Origin: Cumulibacter soli
Lineage (GTDB): Bacteria; Actinomycetota; Actinomycetes; Mycobacteriales; Antricoccaceae
NCBI RefSeq assembly: GCF_004382795.1
Contig: NZ_SMSG01000004.1
Span: 248,001 to 312,000, forward strand
Reading direction: 5' to 3'
Length of the DNA: 64,000 nucleotides
A program made the translations under genes and the position numbers. Of the stretch, positions 16,483-26,100 are shown piece by piece. Position 1 is the first letter of the stretch. Every line of letters begins with the position of its first letter. A model generated the notes under the pieces. That model was not told where the DNA came from. It saw only the letters and a program-made list of their open reading frames with translations, and made no database searches.

Positions 16483-17700
16483 CTAACGCGCTACCTCCGC
16501 TACGGGAGCGGGAACCCGGCTGCTGAAGTAGATCCCCACCGCGGAGACCGCGATCAGCCCCGCAATCACCAGGTCCATCGCGCGGAAACTGCCCAGTTGC
16601 GCCGCCATTGCCGCACCGGCCCACGGCGCGATCGCCTGCGCCAGCGTGATCGGCATCGTGAAGATTCCGATGAGGGCGCCGTACCGCTCAGGGCCCCATA
16701 TGTCGACGACCATCGTGGCGTGCATCAGCGTCCCTGCGCCGCGGGCCGCACCCAGCAGGACGACGATGACGATCAGCACCCACACCGGCCGCTCCACCAC
16801 CGCTACCAGCACGGTGCTGAGGACCAACGTCCACACGATCACCATGTTGCGGACCATCCGCGCTCGGCCGTGACCGAATCGGCCAAACCCGAGCCGGCCC
16901 ACGAGCTGGCCGACTCCGATCAACGCGAGTGCCGTGGCACCGAACGAATGTGAGAACCCGCGCTCGGTCATCAGCGACACGATCGTCAGACATACGGCGA
17001 ACCCGCCGAAGATGAACACGGTGATGGACGCCGACAGCGCGATGTACCGCGGTGTACGCACGATCCGCCCGACCGGCATCGCCGCGGCATCCGCCTTCGC
17101 CACCGGCGTCCACGGCAGATTCAGGCAGAACCACTGCAACGGAACCAAGATCAACACGAGTACGCCGGCGAGAATCAGCCACATCGTGCGCCAGTGAAAT
17201 TCGCTGAGCAGCCAACTGGTCAGTGGCGCGAACACCGTGCTGGAGATCCCGCCGGCGACGGTGACCGCCGTGATGCCCTTGACCCTGTTCTCGCCCATCC
17301 AGCCGGTGCACGCGGTGAATGCGGCTTGATAGAACAGCGCCGGCATGACGAGTCCGGCGAGGATCCAGCCGATGGCGAGTTGGGTGATCGAGGTGGCCGT
17401 GGCGACGATGATCAGGCAAGGCACGACGAGAATCGAAGCGCCGGTCATCAGTAGACGCGGGCCACGACGCTCCAGCAACCAACCCAGCGGAATACCGACG
17501 AACGCGCTGACCACCAGGCCCGCCGAGTACGTACCGAAGATCGACGACTGACTCCAGCCGGTGTCGTTCGCCATCGGCTCGGCGGCTACCGGCATCGCGT
17601 AGTAGAGCACGCCCCAGGCGACGATCTCGGTGATGCACAGGACCACCAGCGCCCGACGCATCGGACCCGCCCCGATCGCGGGTGCCTCGGAGGTGGTCAT
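16483..17700 (-). CDS. MFS transporter
   Basis: The 405-residue protein has 12 predicted membrane segments. An MFS loop-2/3-type sequence, GWLLERRGPRLL, follows the second segment and a second-half counterpart, GQLVGRLGFGRFGHGRARM, appears later. It begins with a short cytoplasmic tail and RRALVVLCITEIVAWGVLYY. The subgroup resembles small-molecule or monocarboxylate-like exporters of the MFS_1 type; the substrate is unknown. The ATG at 17700 (MTTSEAP) is preferred over an upstream in-frame codon at 17718. It converges tail to tail with the proline-rich membrane protein, with stop codons directly adjacent. Confidence 0.85.
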   Translation of the reverse strand: MTTSEAPAIGAGPMRRALVVLCITEIVAWGVLYYAMPVAAEPMANDTGWSQSSIFGTYSAGLVVSAFVGIPLGWLLERRGPRLLMTGASILVVPCLIIVATATSITQLAIGWILAGLVMPALFYQAAFTACTGWMGENRVKGITAVTVAGGISSTVFAPLTSWLLSEFHWRTMWLILAGVLVLILVPLQWFCLNLPWTPVAKADAAAMPVGRIVRTPRYIALSASITVFIFGGFAVCLTIVSLMTERGFSHSFGATALALIGVGQLVGRLGFGRFGHGRARMVRNMVIVWTLVLSTVLVAVVERPVWVLIVIVVLLGAARGAGTLMHATMVVDIWGPERYGALIGIFTMPITLAQAIAPWAGAAMAAQLGSFRAMDLVIAGLIAVSAVGIYFSSRVPAPVAEVAR

Positions 17701-17840
17701 TCGGCCATTGTGCCGCACACCGTTAGCCGCGCTAAGGACCCGCGACAGATCCGCGCTCGTTTCGGGCCGGATGGGTCGCGGTTGTCCGCCCCTATACGGG
17801 CCGGTTGTCGGCCCCTAAACCAGCCCAGTAAGTACCGGCG

Positions 17841-18608
17841 TTAGTCGCGGGCGGTCATGATGATCGGACCAGACTTCGTGATCGCGACCGTGTGCTCGAC
17901 GTGCGCCGTACGCGAACCGTCCGCGCTGCGCAGCGTCCAGCCGTCCTTATCGGTGATCAGGTCGTTGGTGCCGGCCATCAGCCACGGCTCGATCGCGATG
18001 ACGAGACCTTCTTTGAGCTTCATCCCCCGCCCGCGCGGACCACTGTTCGGGATGTGCGGATCGCCGTGCATCGTGCTGCCGACACCGTGTCCGCCGAAGT
18101 CCGTGTTGAAGCCGTACCCGCCGCCGCGCATGATCGTGCCGATTGCGTGCGAGATGTCGCCGATTCGATTACCGACGCGCGCCTGCTCAATTCCCGCGTG
18201 CAAGGCTTCGGTCGCTGTGGCGATCATCTTCTGATCCTCGTCACGCTGCGTGCCGACATTGAAACTGACGGCCGAATCACACACCCAGCCATCAATGGAG
18301 ACCGCGAAGTCGAGGCTGACGAGGTCACCGTCCTGCACCTTCTGGTCGCGCGGTTTGCCATGCAGCACGGCGTCGTTGACCGAAGTGCAAATGACATACC
18401 CGAACGGCCCGCTACCGAAGGACGGCGCATAGTCCAGGTAGCACGACTCGGCGCCTACCTCCCGGATCATCTCGTGGGCGCGGGCATCGATCTCCAGCAG
18501 GTTGTCGCCTACGCGGACCTCCTGCTGAAGCGTGCTCAACACCTTGCCGACGAATGCGCCCGCCGGCCTCATCTGCTCGATCTCGCGCGGCGAGAGGATC
18601 TCGATCAT
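17841..18608 (-). CDS. map: Methionine aminopeptidase type I
   Basis: The 255-residue MetAP removes N-terminal methionine from nascent proteins. The pita-bread fold and dimetal ligands are visible: Asp residues in VSLDFAVSIDGWVCDSAVSF, His in GGHGVGSTMHGDP, and Glu in IAIEPWL and VEHTVAI. There is no N-terminal zinc-finger or SH3-binding extension, so it resembles the short form; actinobacteria commonly carry two paralogues. It is divergent from the acyl-CoA ligase at 18779, with about 170 bp between that holds no further gene. Confidence 0.95.
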   Translation of the reverse strand: MIEILSPREIEQMRPAGAFVGKVLSTLQQEVRVGDNLLEIDARAHEMIREVGAESCYLDYAPSFGSGPFGYVICTSVNDAVLHGKPRDQKVQDGDLVSLDFAVSIDGWVCDSAVSFNVGTQRDEDQKMIATATEALHAGIEQARVGNRIGDISHAIGTIMRGGGYGFNTDFGGHGVGSTMHGDPHIPNSGPRGRGMKLKEGLVIAIEPWLMAGTNDLITDKDGWTLRSADGSRTAHVEHTVAITKSGPIIMTARD

Positions 18609-18778
18609 GTCGTTCTGCTCTTTCGGGTCATCTGCTCAGGTCTGCCGCCCGCCGACGTAAAGCGAAACAGGGCTCGCGTCATTCTCGCGCAGTCCGGCGT
18701 CCAGCGGTGATCATCGTTACCAGTCTCTCGGGACGTGGTGATAGAAACAGTGCACGATCTCACCTCTGGAGGACACCC

Positions 18779-20368
18779 TTGCCGGACACGATGCCCGCCC
18801 TGAACCTGGATTTCGACGACGAAACCTTCTTCGGGCGTGACGTCCCGTGGCTGTTGCGCTATCGCGCCGAGCACTCCGGCGACGACGAATTCCTGGTATG
18901 GGTACCCCGCGACGGTAACGAGTGTCGCTGGACATACGCCCAGTTCTGGTCCGACGTTCGCCGTACGGCGAACGGACTGCGCGCCCGAGGCGTGCAGGTC
19001 GGAGATCGCATCCAGGTGCACAGCGACAACTGCCCCGAGATGATGCTCGCCTGGTACGCGTGCGCGACGTTGGGCGCGATCGCAGTCACCACCAACACCC
19101 GCACCCGCGGCGGCGAGTTGACGTACTTCGCTGAGCACAGCGGCGCCGTCGGCGCGATCACCCAGCCTCACCTACTCGATGAGCTCAAGGCGCACACGCC
19201 CACCCTCGGCTGGTACATCGTGATCGGTGCGGATTTCGACGAGTTGTTGAGTCACAGCGACGACTTCGAACTGCGCGAACCTGATCCGTTGATGCCGGCG
19301 GGAATCCAGTACACGTCCGGGACCACTGCGCGCCCGAAAGCCGTGATCCACACGCACGCGAACTTCCTATGGGGCGCCCGGACCGTATCGGACAACCTGC
19401 GGATCACGCCGGTGGACGCCTATCTGACCAACATGCCGCTGTTCCACACCCACGCGCAGGCCTGGAACGTATGGCCAATGATTTGGGCCGGCGGCCGGGT
19501 CGTACTGCAGCCGAAGTTCTCGGCGTCCACCTTCTGGGACGTGGTGCTGTGTCACAACGTGACGGTATGCAGCATGCAGGCGTTCTCGCACCAGGCACTG
19601 TCCTCGCAGCCGGTGCCCAAGCACAACCTGCGCCTGTTCAGCCACGGGGCGCGGCTGCCGCTGATCGAACAGCACTACGGCGTGCCGACGTTCAGCGCGT
19701 ACGGAATGACCGAGACCGTCTCGCACGTCTTGCGCCGAGACCTGATGATCGACACCCCCGAGGGATCGATCGGATCGGTGACCCCCGGCTATCAGATCGC
19801 GGTGATCGACGAGTCCGGCAAACGCGCCGCACCGGGGGTGATCGGCGACCTGTACGTGCGCGGAACCCGCGGCGTCCAACTCGCGCTGGGCTACTTCAAC
19901 AACCCGGAGGCGAACGCGAAGGCGTACACCGCCGACGGTTGGTTCCACACCGGTGACCGGGTGCAGATCGACGCCGAAGGTTATGTGTACTTCGCAGACC
20001 GTGACAAAGACGTGCTGCGCGTCGGCGGCGAGAACGTGTCGGCGAAACAGGTCGAGCAGGTGGTGATGCTCGCAGCGCCAGGGCAGTTACACAGCGTCGC
20101 CGTGATCGCTTCGCCGCACCGCATGCTCGACGAGGTGCCGGTGGTCTTCATCAAACTGCTTGATCAGGCATCGATGAGTGAAGACGAAGTCCGAACAGCG
20201 GTACTGGACGCGAGCGCCCGCGAACTCGCCGACTTCAAGCGGCCGCGTGAGGTGTACTTCGTTGAGGAGATGCCGACGGGGTTGCTGGACAAGATCGATA
20301 AGAAGCTGCTGCGTACCCGCGCCGCCGAACTCGCCCCAGAGGGCGGACTCGAGTTGCCCACGGCGTAA
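18779..20368 (+). CDS. AMP-forming acyl-CoA ligase, substrate unknown
   Basis: The 529-residue member of the ANL superfamily activates a carboxylic acid as acyl-AMP, then transfers it to CoA. Motifs are the P-loop-like YTSGTTARPKA (about 181-191), the A5 block FSAYGMTETV, the A7 block YTADGWFHTGDRVQIDAEG, and the C-terminal swivel with DKIDKKLLRT carrying the adenylating Lys. I chose the TTG at 18779 because GGAGGA lies 5 nt upstream; the ATG at 18791 would leave the site 17 nt away. Downstream come 17-18-bp tandem repeats and a terminator. The acid substrate cannot be read from the sequence. Confidence 0.88.
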   Translation: MPDTMPALNLDFDDETFFGRDVPWLLRYRAEHSGDDEFLVWVPRDGNECRWTYAQFWSDVRRTANGLRARGVQVGDRIQVHSDNCPEMMLAWYACATLGAIAVTTNTRTRGGELTYFAEHSGAVGAITQPHLLDELKAHTPTLGWYIVIGADFDELLSHSDDFELREPDPLMPAGIQYTSGTTARPKAVIHTHANFLWGARTVSDNLRITPVDAYLTNMPLFHTHAQAWNVWPMIWAGGRVVLQPKFSASTFWDVVLCHNVTVCSMQAFSHQALSSQPVPKHNLRLFSHGARLPLIEQHYGVPTFSAYGMTETVSHVLRRDLMIDTPEGSIGSVTPGYQIAVIDESGKRAAPGVIGDLYVRGTRGVQLALGYFNNPEANAKAYTADGWFHTGDRVQIDAEGYVYFADRDKDVLRVGGENVSAKQVEQVVMLAAPGQLHSVAVIASPHRMLDEVPVVFIKLLDQASMSEDEVRTAVLDASARELADFKRPREVYFVEEMPTGLLDKIDKKLLRTRAAELAPEGGLELPTA

Positions 20369-20454
20369 CCGGACACACGGCGTAACCCGACACAGGGTGC
20401 AATCCGGACACAGGGCGTAACCGGACTCAGGTTGCATCCCGGACCAGGGTGCAC
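20369..20454. repeat. Five tandem 17-18-bp repeats just after the acyl-CoA ligase stop codon
   Basis: Five degenerate copies of CCGGACACAGGGYGYAAC run head to tail: 20369-20386, 20387-20403, 20404-20420, 20421-20437 and 20438-20454. A partial copy (CGGCGTAAC) contains the ligase stop codon itself. The rest of the gap (20455-20681) holds a terminator-like hairpin and no gene. Confidence 0.75.
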
Positions 20455-20483
20455 CTCGAGGGCGTAGCCCAAAGCACGACTGA

Positions 20484-20549
20484 AAGACGCAGTCCCAGAG
20501 GCCGCTCATCGTTCTATGCGCGATAGGCAACCGCTGGGACTGCGTTTTG
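20484..20549 (+). terminator. Long-loop intrinsic terminator after the acyl-CoA ligase
   Basis: The arms ACGCAGTCCCAG (20487-20498) and CTGGGACTGCGT (20534-20545) are perfectly complementary over 12 bp and are followed by TTTTG. The 35-nt loop is unusually long. It fits transcription ending from the upstream ligase gene. Confidence 0.55.
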
Positions 20550-20681
20550 CGCGGCACCGCAGAACATTCTTTCGAGATGCCGATGAGTTTGCGATCTCGG
20601 CGTCGTCTACCTCTGTGAACGGGGCAGAACAGCCCTACAGAACGGGGCACCGGCCCCGTACCAGACTAAGGAGCCAACACC

Positions 20682-21083
20682 ATGCATCACATGATCTTCG
20701 TAAACCTGCCAGTCGCGGACGTCGAGCGTAGCCGGGAGTTCTTCGGCAAACTCGGGTACTCGTTCAACGAGGAGTTCTGCCAGGAGGGCGTCGCGGCCAG
20801 CCTCGCCCTCGGCGAAAACCTGTTCGCGATGCTGCTCAGCCGCGACCATTTCGCCACCTTCCACAGTGGCGCCACCGCCGAACCCGGCACCCACGAGGTC
20901 CTCACCGCACTATCGGCGAACAGCCGCGGTGAGGTCGACCAACTGGTCGACGCCGCCGTCGCCGCCGGCGCGACGGAAGGGCGCACCCAGGAAATGGGCG
21001 AGTTCATGTACGGCCGCTCGTACGCCGACCTGGATGGGCACATCTGGGAAATCATGTGGATGGATCCCACTGCCGCGGCGTAG
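20682..21083 (+). CDS. VOC-superfamily (glyoxalase-like) protein
   Basis: The 133-residue protein starts MHHMIFVNLPVADVERSREF and ends with LDGHIWEIMWMD, the paired beta-alpha-beta-beta-beta pattern of the vicinal oxygen chelate fold. Candidate metal ligands are the N-terminal His and the Glu in WEIMW. Members include glyoxalases, dioxygenases and PhnB/YdeQ-like proteins of unknown substrate; the motif FFGKLGYSFNEEF is closest to the latter. It stands alone between the acyl-CoA ligase terminator and a convergent hydrolase. Substrate unknown. Confidence 0.85.
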   Translation: MHHMIFVNLPVADVERSREFFGKLGYSFNEEFCQEGVAASLALGENLFAMLLSRDHFATFHSGATAEPGTHEVLTALSANSRGEVDQLVDAAVAAGATEGRTQEMGEFMYGRSYADLDGHIWEIMWMDPTAAA

Positions 21084-21109
21084 TCGGCGAGCGTCCGGCG
21101 GCATTCAGG

Positions 21110-21982
21110 TCAGCTGGCGAGAAATCGGACTATGCGTTCGCTGACGGCCGCCGGCTGCTCGTTGACCAGGAAGTGACCGGCGTCCGGCACGAACTCGGCG
21201 GCTGATCCCGCACCGAAGTTCGTCACGATCTTTCCCAGTAGTTCCGACGTGGCGACCATGCAGCCGTCGTCCGCCCCATGCAGGTACAGGCCCGGCTGGC
21301 GGCAGGTCGGCGGCGGCACCGGCGCTATCGCCGGCCGTGGTGCGCCGAGGTGGAAGGCACCAAAGGACGCGCGGTAGTACCCAATTGCCGCGGTCAGGTT
21401 CTCCGGCGTGGCCAGGCTTCGACGTACGTGCGTAAGCGCCTCGGTGGGATCAAAACCAGGCGACCAATCGCGCCAGAGCCGCTCGATGAACACACCGTCA
21501 CGGGTGGTCAGCATCTTCTCGGCGATGCCCAACTGAAACAACCACATATAGAAGGAGCGCTTCAGTTGGTCATAGTCCTGCAACACCTGCATCGTGTACG
21601 GCGGCGGAGGAACGCTCATCACGACCGTCTTCGACCACCGGGTGGGGTTGGCCGCGGCGGCGGCGTACGACACGCTCGCACCCCAGTCATGGCCGATGAT
21701 CACCGCGTCCTCGTCCCCACTGAGTTCCTCGTGCAGCGCACTCGTATCGGAAACCAACGCCGCGACGGAGAAGTCGCCGTCCTCGGGAATCGCCGTGGGC
21801 GCATAGCCACGCATCCACGGGGCAACGGCGCGGTAACCCGCGTCCGCGAGCGCCTCCAGTAATGGGATGAACGACACCGGAGTGTCCGGGAATCCGTGCA
21901 GCACCAGCGCCAATGGTCCGGAGCCGCGCTCCAAGCACGCGAACTCAAGATCGTTTGCGTGCACGTGCAGATCAGGCTTCAT
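21110..21982 (-). CDS. Alpha/beta hydrolase, epoxide-hydrolase-like
   Basis: The 290-residue protein has the oxyanion-hole loop LHGFPDTPVSF (about 29-39), the nucleophile elbow IIGHDWGASVSYA with Asp as nucleophile (about residue 98), a cap region with many aromatics, and the catalytic His in PDAGHFLVNEQP. An Asp nucleophile in GHDWG is characteristic of epoxide hydrolases and related dehalogenases rather than esterases. Two Tyr residues in the cap would be expected for epoxide hydrolysis, and candidates are present. The substrate is not known. It is a single gene on the minus strand, convergent with the VOC gene. Confidence 0.82.
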   Translation of the reverse strand: MKPDLHVHANDLEFACLERGSGPLALVLHGFPDTPVSFIPLLEALADAGYRAVAPWMRGYAPTAIPEDGDFSVAALVSDTSALHEELSGDEDAVIIGHDWGASVSYAAAAANPTRWSKTVVMSVPPPPYTMQVLQDYDQLKRSFYMWLFQLGIAEKMLTTRDGVFIERLWRDWSPGFDPTEALTHVRRSLATPENLTAAIGYYRASFGAFHLGAPRPAIAPVPPPTCRQPGLYLHGADDGCMVATSELLGKIVTNFGAGSAAEFVPDAGHFLVNEQPAAVSERIVRFLAS

Positions 21983-22030
21983 ACCTCAAACGTATCGGCA
22001 GCCGCACACCGCCGGAACCCCGCGGAGGCG

Positions 22031-22735
22031 CTACGCAGCCTCGAAAACCGCTAAGAATGCCGGGTGCGCGGGCACCCGACGCAGCACCGGCATCGGTACG
22101 AACGGGGCGTACGCCGAGGCCACGCACCTGAATCCGGCGGCGCTGATCAGTTCGGTGAAGGCTGTGCCGGACGGACGGTAGATGTGCGTGGGGTCTTGGT
22201 CGTAACTGCCTCGATACAGCGCGCGCTGCAGCCGATTGCCGATGGTCGGCAGGTGCGTGATCAACAATCCACCGGTCGTCATGCGGCTGCGTACGGCGTC
22301 CGCCGCTCGCGCCGGATCCTGGAGGTGTTCGAAGACATTGATCGCGGTGACCACGTCGAACTTCACCGAGAAACGGATTCCGTCGGACAGCGACCCGCAG
22401 TCGAACGTGGCGGCCGGCAGTCGCTGGCGGCAACGCGCGATCGCGTACTCGGACACGTCCAGGCCCCATAGATCGAACTCAGCGCTCATCGACTCCAGGA
22501 AAAGTCCGAGGCCACAACCTACGTCAAGCAATCGCCCCGGAGAGCGTCGCGGCAACCGCCGACGAATCTGTCGCCTAAGCACCCAGTCACGCCAACCGTC
22601 GACCCGGTGCTTTACCCCATCGGTCGGTCGGGAGAAGTCGTAGTACGTCGCTGCGTATTCCTGAACGTCCGTCACGCGCCGACCGTAGCGATGATGGACG
22701 CCACGAGTCGACAAAAGCGAGAGATCGGCCCGCAT
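22031..22735 (-). CDS. Class I SAM-dependent methyltransferase
   Basis: The 234-residue protein has SAM motif I LLDVGCGLGLFLESM (about 69-83), an acidic residue ending beta 2 (WGLDVSEYAIARC), motif FDVVTAINVFEHLQDP, and GGLLITHLP as post-motif III. The EHL triplet and overall pattern match UbiE/Methyltransf_11-type small-molecule methylases. The N-terminus is uncertain: ATG 22735 is used, but a GTG at 22675 (starting VTDVQEYAATYYD) is a credible alternative. Substrate unknown and no informative neighbours. Confidence 0.82.
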   Translation of the reverse strand: MRADLSLLSTRGVHHRYGRRVTDVQEYAATYYDFSRPTDGVKHRVDGWRDWVLRRQIRRRLPRRSPGRLLDVGCGLGLFLESMSAEFDLWGLDVSEYAIARCRQRLPAATFDCGSLSDGIRFSVKFDVVTAINVFEHLQDPARAADAVRSRMTTGGLLITHLPTIGNRLQRALYRGSYDQDPTHIYRPSGTAFTELISAAGFRCVASAYAPFVPMPVLRRVPAHPAFLAVFEAA

Positions 22736-22803
22736 GCTTCACGTGCCATTCACCAGCACAGCCTTCGCCCGGATCAGCCAGTCGGTCGCCGTGCGAGTAC
22801 CGA

Positions 22804-23001
22804 CTACTCGATCGCGGAGTCCCGACGCTCGATAGCGCGGTCGTCGCGGCCGAACACGCCCACCGCGATCCAAGCGATCGCCACGATCACGCCACCAATC
22901 GGCGCATATGTCTGCTTGTCGTCGACGACGGTAAAGCCGACGCCGTACAACATGCTCACTACAAGTGCGACAAAACTCAGTGTCTTGCGTGAAATTCTCA
23001 T
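22804..23001 (-). CDS. Small two-helix membrane protein
   Basis: The 65-residue protein starting MRISRKTL has two hydrophobic segments, LSFVALVVSMLYGVGFTVV and IGGVIVAIAWIAVGVFG, joined by a short polar loop and ending in a charged tail. No family is recognised. It is likely real because hydrophobic segments, positive-inside charge and gene position agree. An upstream start at 23037 would add 12 residues. Function unknown. Confidence 0.6.
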   Translation of the reverse strand: MRISRKTLSFVALVVSMLYGVGFTVVDDKQTYAPIGGVIVAIAWIAVGVFGRDDRAIERRDSAIE

Positions 23002-23133
23002 TACGCTGACCATAGCGGGTTGACCCGTACCGAGCATTAACCAGCAGATGAACGTTGTGGATGGCCAGCCGAACGCAGCGTATTTGCGGTGAATACCGCA
23101 GAGTATCCTGCTTCGGAACCCGAGAGGATCGTG

Positions 23134-26100
23134 ATGACTGCCTTAAATTGGTTTTTCTTCGTCGTCGCGGTCTTGTTCACGGTCACAGCGATCGCGCTGT
23201 TCGTGGGCAAGGCTCGCAGCGTCTGGAAAATCTTCAAGCACGGCCAGCCCGACGGCACCAGAAGCTATGACAAGGGCGCGCGGGCCAAGACGCTGGCCCG
23301 CGAGACTGTCGGCCATACCAAGATGTTCAAGTGGAGCTTCGTCGGTTTCGCTCACTGGTTGACCTTCCTCGGGTTCTTCGGCCTCTTCTTGACGCTGCTA
23401 GAGGCGTACGGCGAGGCGCTCAACCCTGACTTCCACCTCCCCATCATCGGCCACTGGTGGGGACTGTCGCTGGTCACCGAGATCCTCGCGCTGGGCACGA
23501 TCTTCGGAATCGTCGCGCTCATCATCTTCCGTCAGCGGGCACACCCGCGTGACCCGCAGCGCAAGTCTCGCTTCAGCGGATCCACGTTCTGGCAGGCGTA
23601 CTTCGTCGAGGCTGTCGTCTTCACGATCGGCCTGACCATCATGCTGATCCGCTCGTTCCGCATCGTGCGCGCGGACGCTGCCGGCGAAGAGACCCTTCAG
23701 GTGTGGACCGCGCCGGTCTCGCACGCTATCGCGAACCTGTGGGAAGCGATCGGTGTGAATTGGTCGACGGCCGGCGTACTGATCAGCCTCATCGCGTTCA
23801 TCAAGATCATGACGTCCTGGACGTTCTTCTTCGTGCTGTCGCGCCAGCCCGCGATGGGTATCGGCTGGCACCGGTTGTGGGCGTTCTTCAACATCTTCTT
23901 CAAGCGCAACGCCGACGGTCGCAACTCCCTCGGCGATATGAAGCCGATGATGAGCGACGGCAAGGTCATGGATCTGGAGGAATCGGATCCCGAGGAAGAC
24001 CTGTTTGGCGTCTCCCAGATTGAGCACTTCACCTGGAAGGGGTTGCTGGACTTCTCCACCTGCACCGAGTGCGGTCGCTGCCAGTCGCAGTGCCCGGCTT
24101 GGAACACCGGTAAGCCGCTGTCGCCCAAGTTGATGATCATGGGCCTGCGCGACCACATGTTCGAGACGGCGCCGTACCTGCAGGCAGGCGGACGACGTGA
24201 CTCGATGGGCGAAGAGGTCGGTAACCCCAATGCGCTGGAGGGCCTGGACGTTCTCGCCCTCGCCGCGCACGAGCGCCCGTTGATCGGCACCGCCGAAGAG
24301 AACGGCGTCATCGACCCGGACGTGCTGTGGTCCTGCACCACCTGTGGTGCCTGCGTTGAGCAGTGCCCGGTCGATATCGAGCACGTCGATCACATTCTCG
24401 ACATGCGTCGCTACCAGGTGCTGATTGAGTCGGCGTTCCCGTCCGAGGCCGGCGTCATGCTGAAGAACCTTGAGGGCAAGGGCAACCCGTGGGGTATGTC
24501 GGCGTCCGCTCGCGAGGACTGGATGACCGGCCTCGATTTCGACGTCCGCAAGATCGAAGGGGAAATCCCCGACGACGTCGAGTACCTGTTCTGGGTCGGC
24601 TGCGCTGGCGCGCTCGAGGACCGTTCCAAGAAGGTCACCCGCGCGGTCGCGGAGTTGCTGGACCTGGCCGGTGTGTCGTTCGGGGTCATGGGTTCGGGAG
24701 AAACATGCACCGGCGACCCGGCGCGCCGCCTCGGCAACGAGCTGGTGTTCCAGGGTTTGGCTCAGCAGAACGTCGAGACGCTCAACGGCGTATTCGAGAA
24801 CCGTGCTGAGGGCACTCGCAAGATCGTCGCGACCTGCCCACACTGCTTCAACTCGCTCGCGAACGAATATCCGCAGCTCGGTGGTCATTACGAAGTCGTG
24901 CACCACACGCAGTTGCTTGGTCACCTCGTCGAGTCGGGTCGGCTCACCCCGGTTACCCCGATCGACAGCAAGGTCACGTACCACGATCCGTGCTACCTCG
25001 GCCGCCACAACAAGGTCTACACCCCGCCGCGCGAAGTGCTTGCCGGCGTTCCCGGTATCAAGACCGAAGAGATGCACCGCTGCAAGGACCGCGGCTTCTG
25101 CTGTGGCGCCGGCGGCGCTCGGATGTGGATGGAAGAGCGCATCGGTAAGCGGATCAACGTCGAACGTGTCGATGAGGCGCTCGAGCTTGATCCGGACATC
25201 GTGTCGACTGCGTGCCCGTTCTGCATCACGATGCTGTCGGACGCCGTGACTGCACGCAAGCAGTCCGGTGAGGCGCGTGAAGAGATCGAGGTCCTCGACG
25301 TCGCGCAGATTATGCAGCGTTCGATGGCCGGAGCCACCAAGCGTGAGTTGGCGCCGGTAGGAGCTGTGGCGTCGGCGGGCGTTGCCGAATCGGCAGCACG
25401 GTTCGCGACGGCGGTGAAGTCGGCGACGGCTGCGGCCGTCGCGGCCCCGGTCGCCGCGGCGACCGCGGTTGCTGTCGCCGAGCGTGAAGACACCGGAGCA
25501 ACGGCGTCCGTCGCGGCGCCCGAAGCACCACCGGCCGAGGCGCCAGCCGCGGAGCAGCCCGCGGGAGGCGGTTACTCCTCCGGTGGAGGCGGCTACTCCT
25601 CGGGTGGTTCCAAGACCGGCTCGGGCGGGTACTCCTCCGGCGGTTCGGCCGGTGGTTACTCATCGGGCGGCAAGGCTGGCGGGTACAGCTCTGGCGGCAA
25701 GGCAACGTCGTACGCCTCGGGCGGTGCTGCTGCTGGTGCCGCTGGCAAACCTGAAGAGGCCGAGAAGCCCGCCGAGGAGACCGAGAAGCCAAAGGGCTCG
25801 TACGGTTCGGGGACCAAGGGCTCCTACGGCTCCGGCGGTAAGGGGTCGTACGGTTCGGGTTCATCGAACTTGGCCAAGTACGCCAAGAGTGACGCTGCGG
25901 CGCCTGCCGTACCGGCCGCTGAGGCTCCTGCCGACGAGGCAGCGGCGGGCAAGCCGACGGGGTCGTACGGCTCGAGCACCAAGGGTTCGTACGGCTCGGG
26001 TTCATCGAACCTAGCCAAGTACGCCAAGAAGGCGCCTGCTACTCCGGCGGCTGATGCCCCGGCGAGCGAGGCATCAGCTCCGGCTACCGAACAGGCGTCG

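Noticed and set aside
23398-25077. 559-codon minus-strand frame opposite the Fe-S reductase
   Set aside because: Antisense shadow of conserved Fe-S and CCG domains; no family resemblance or ribosome site.
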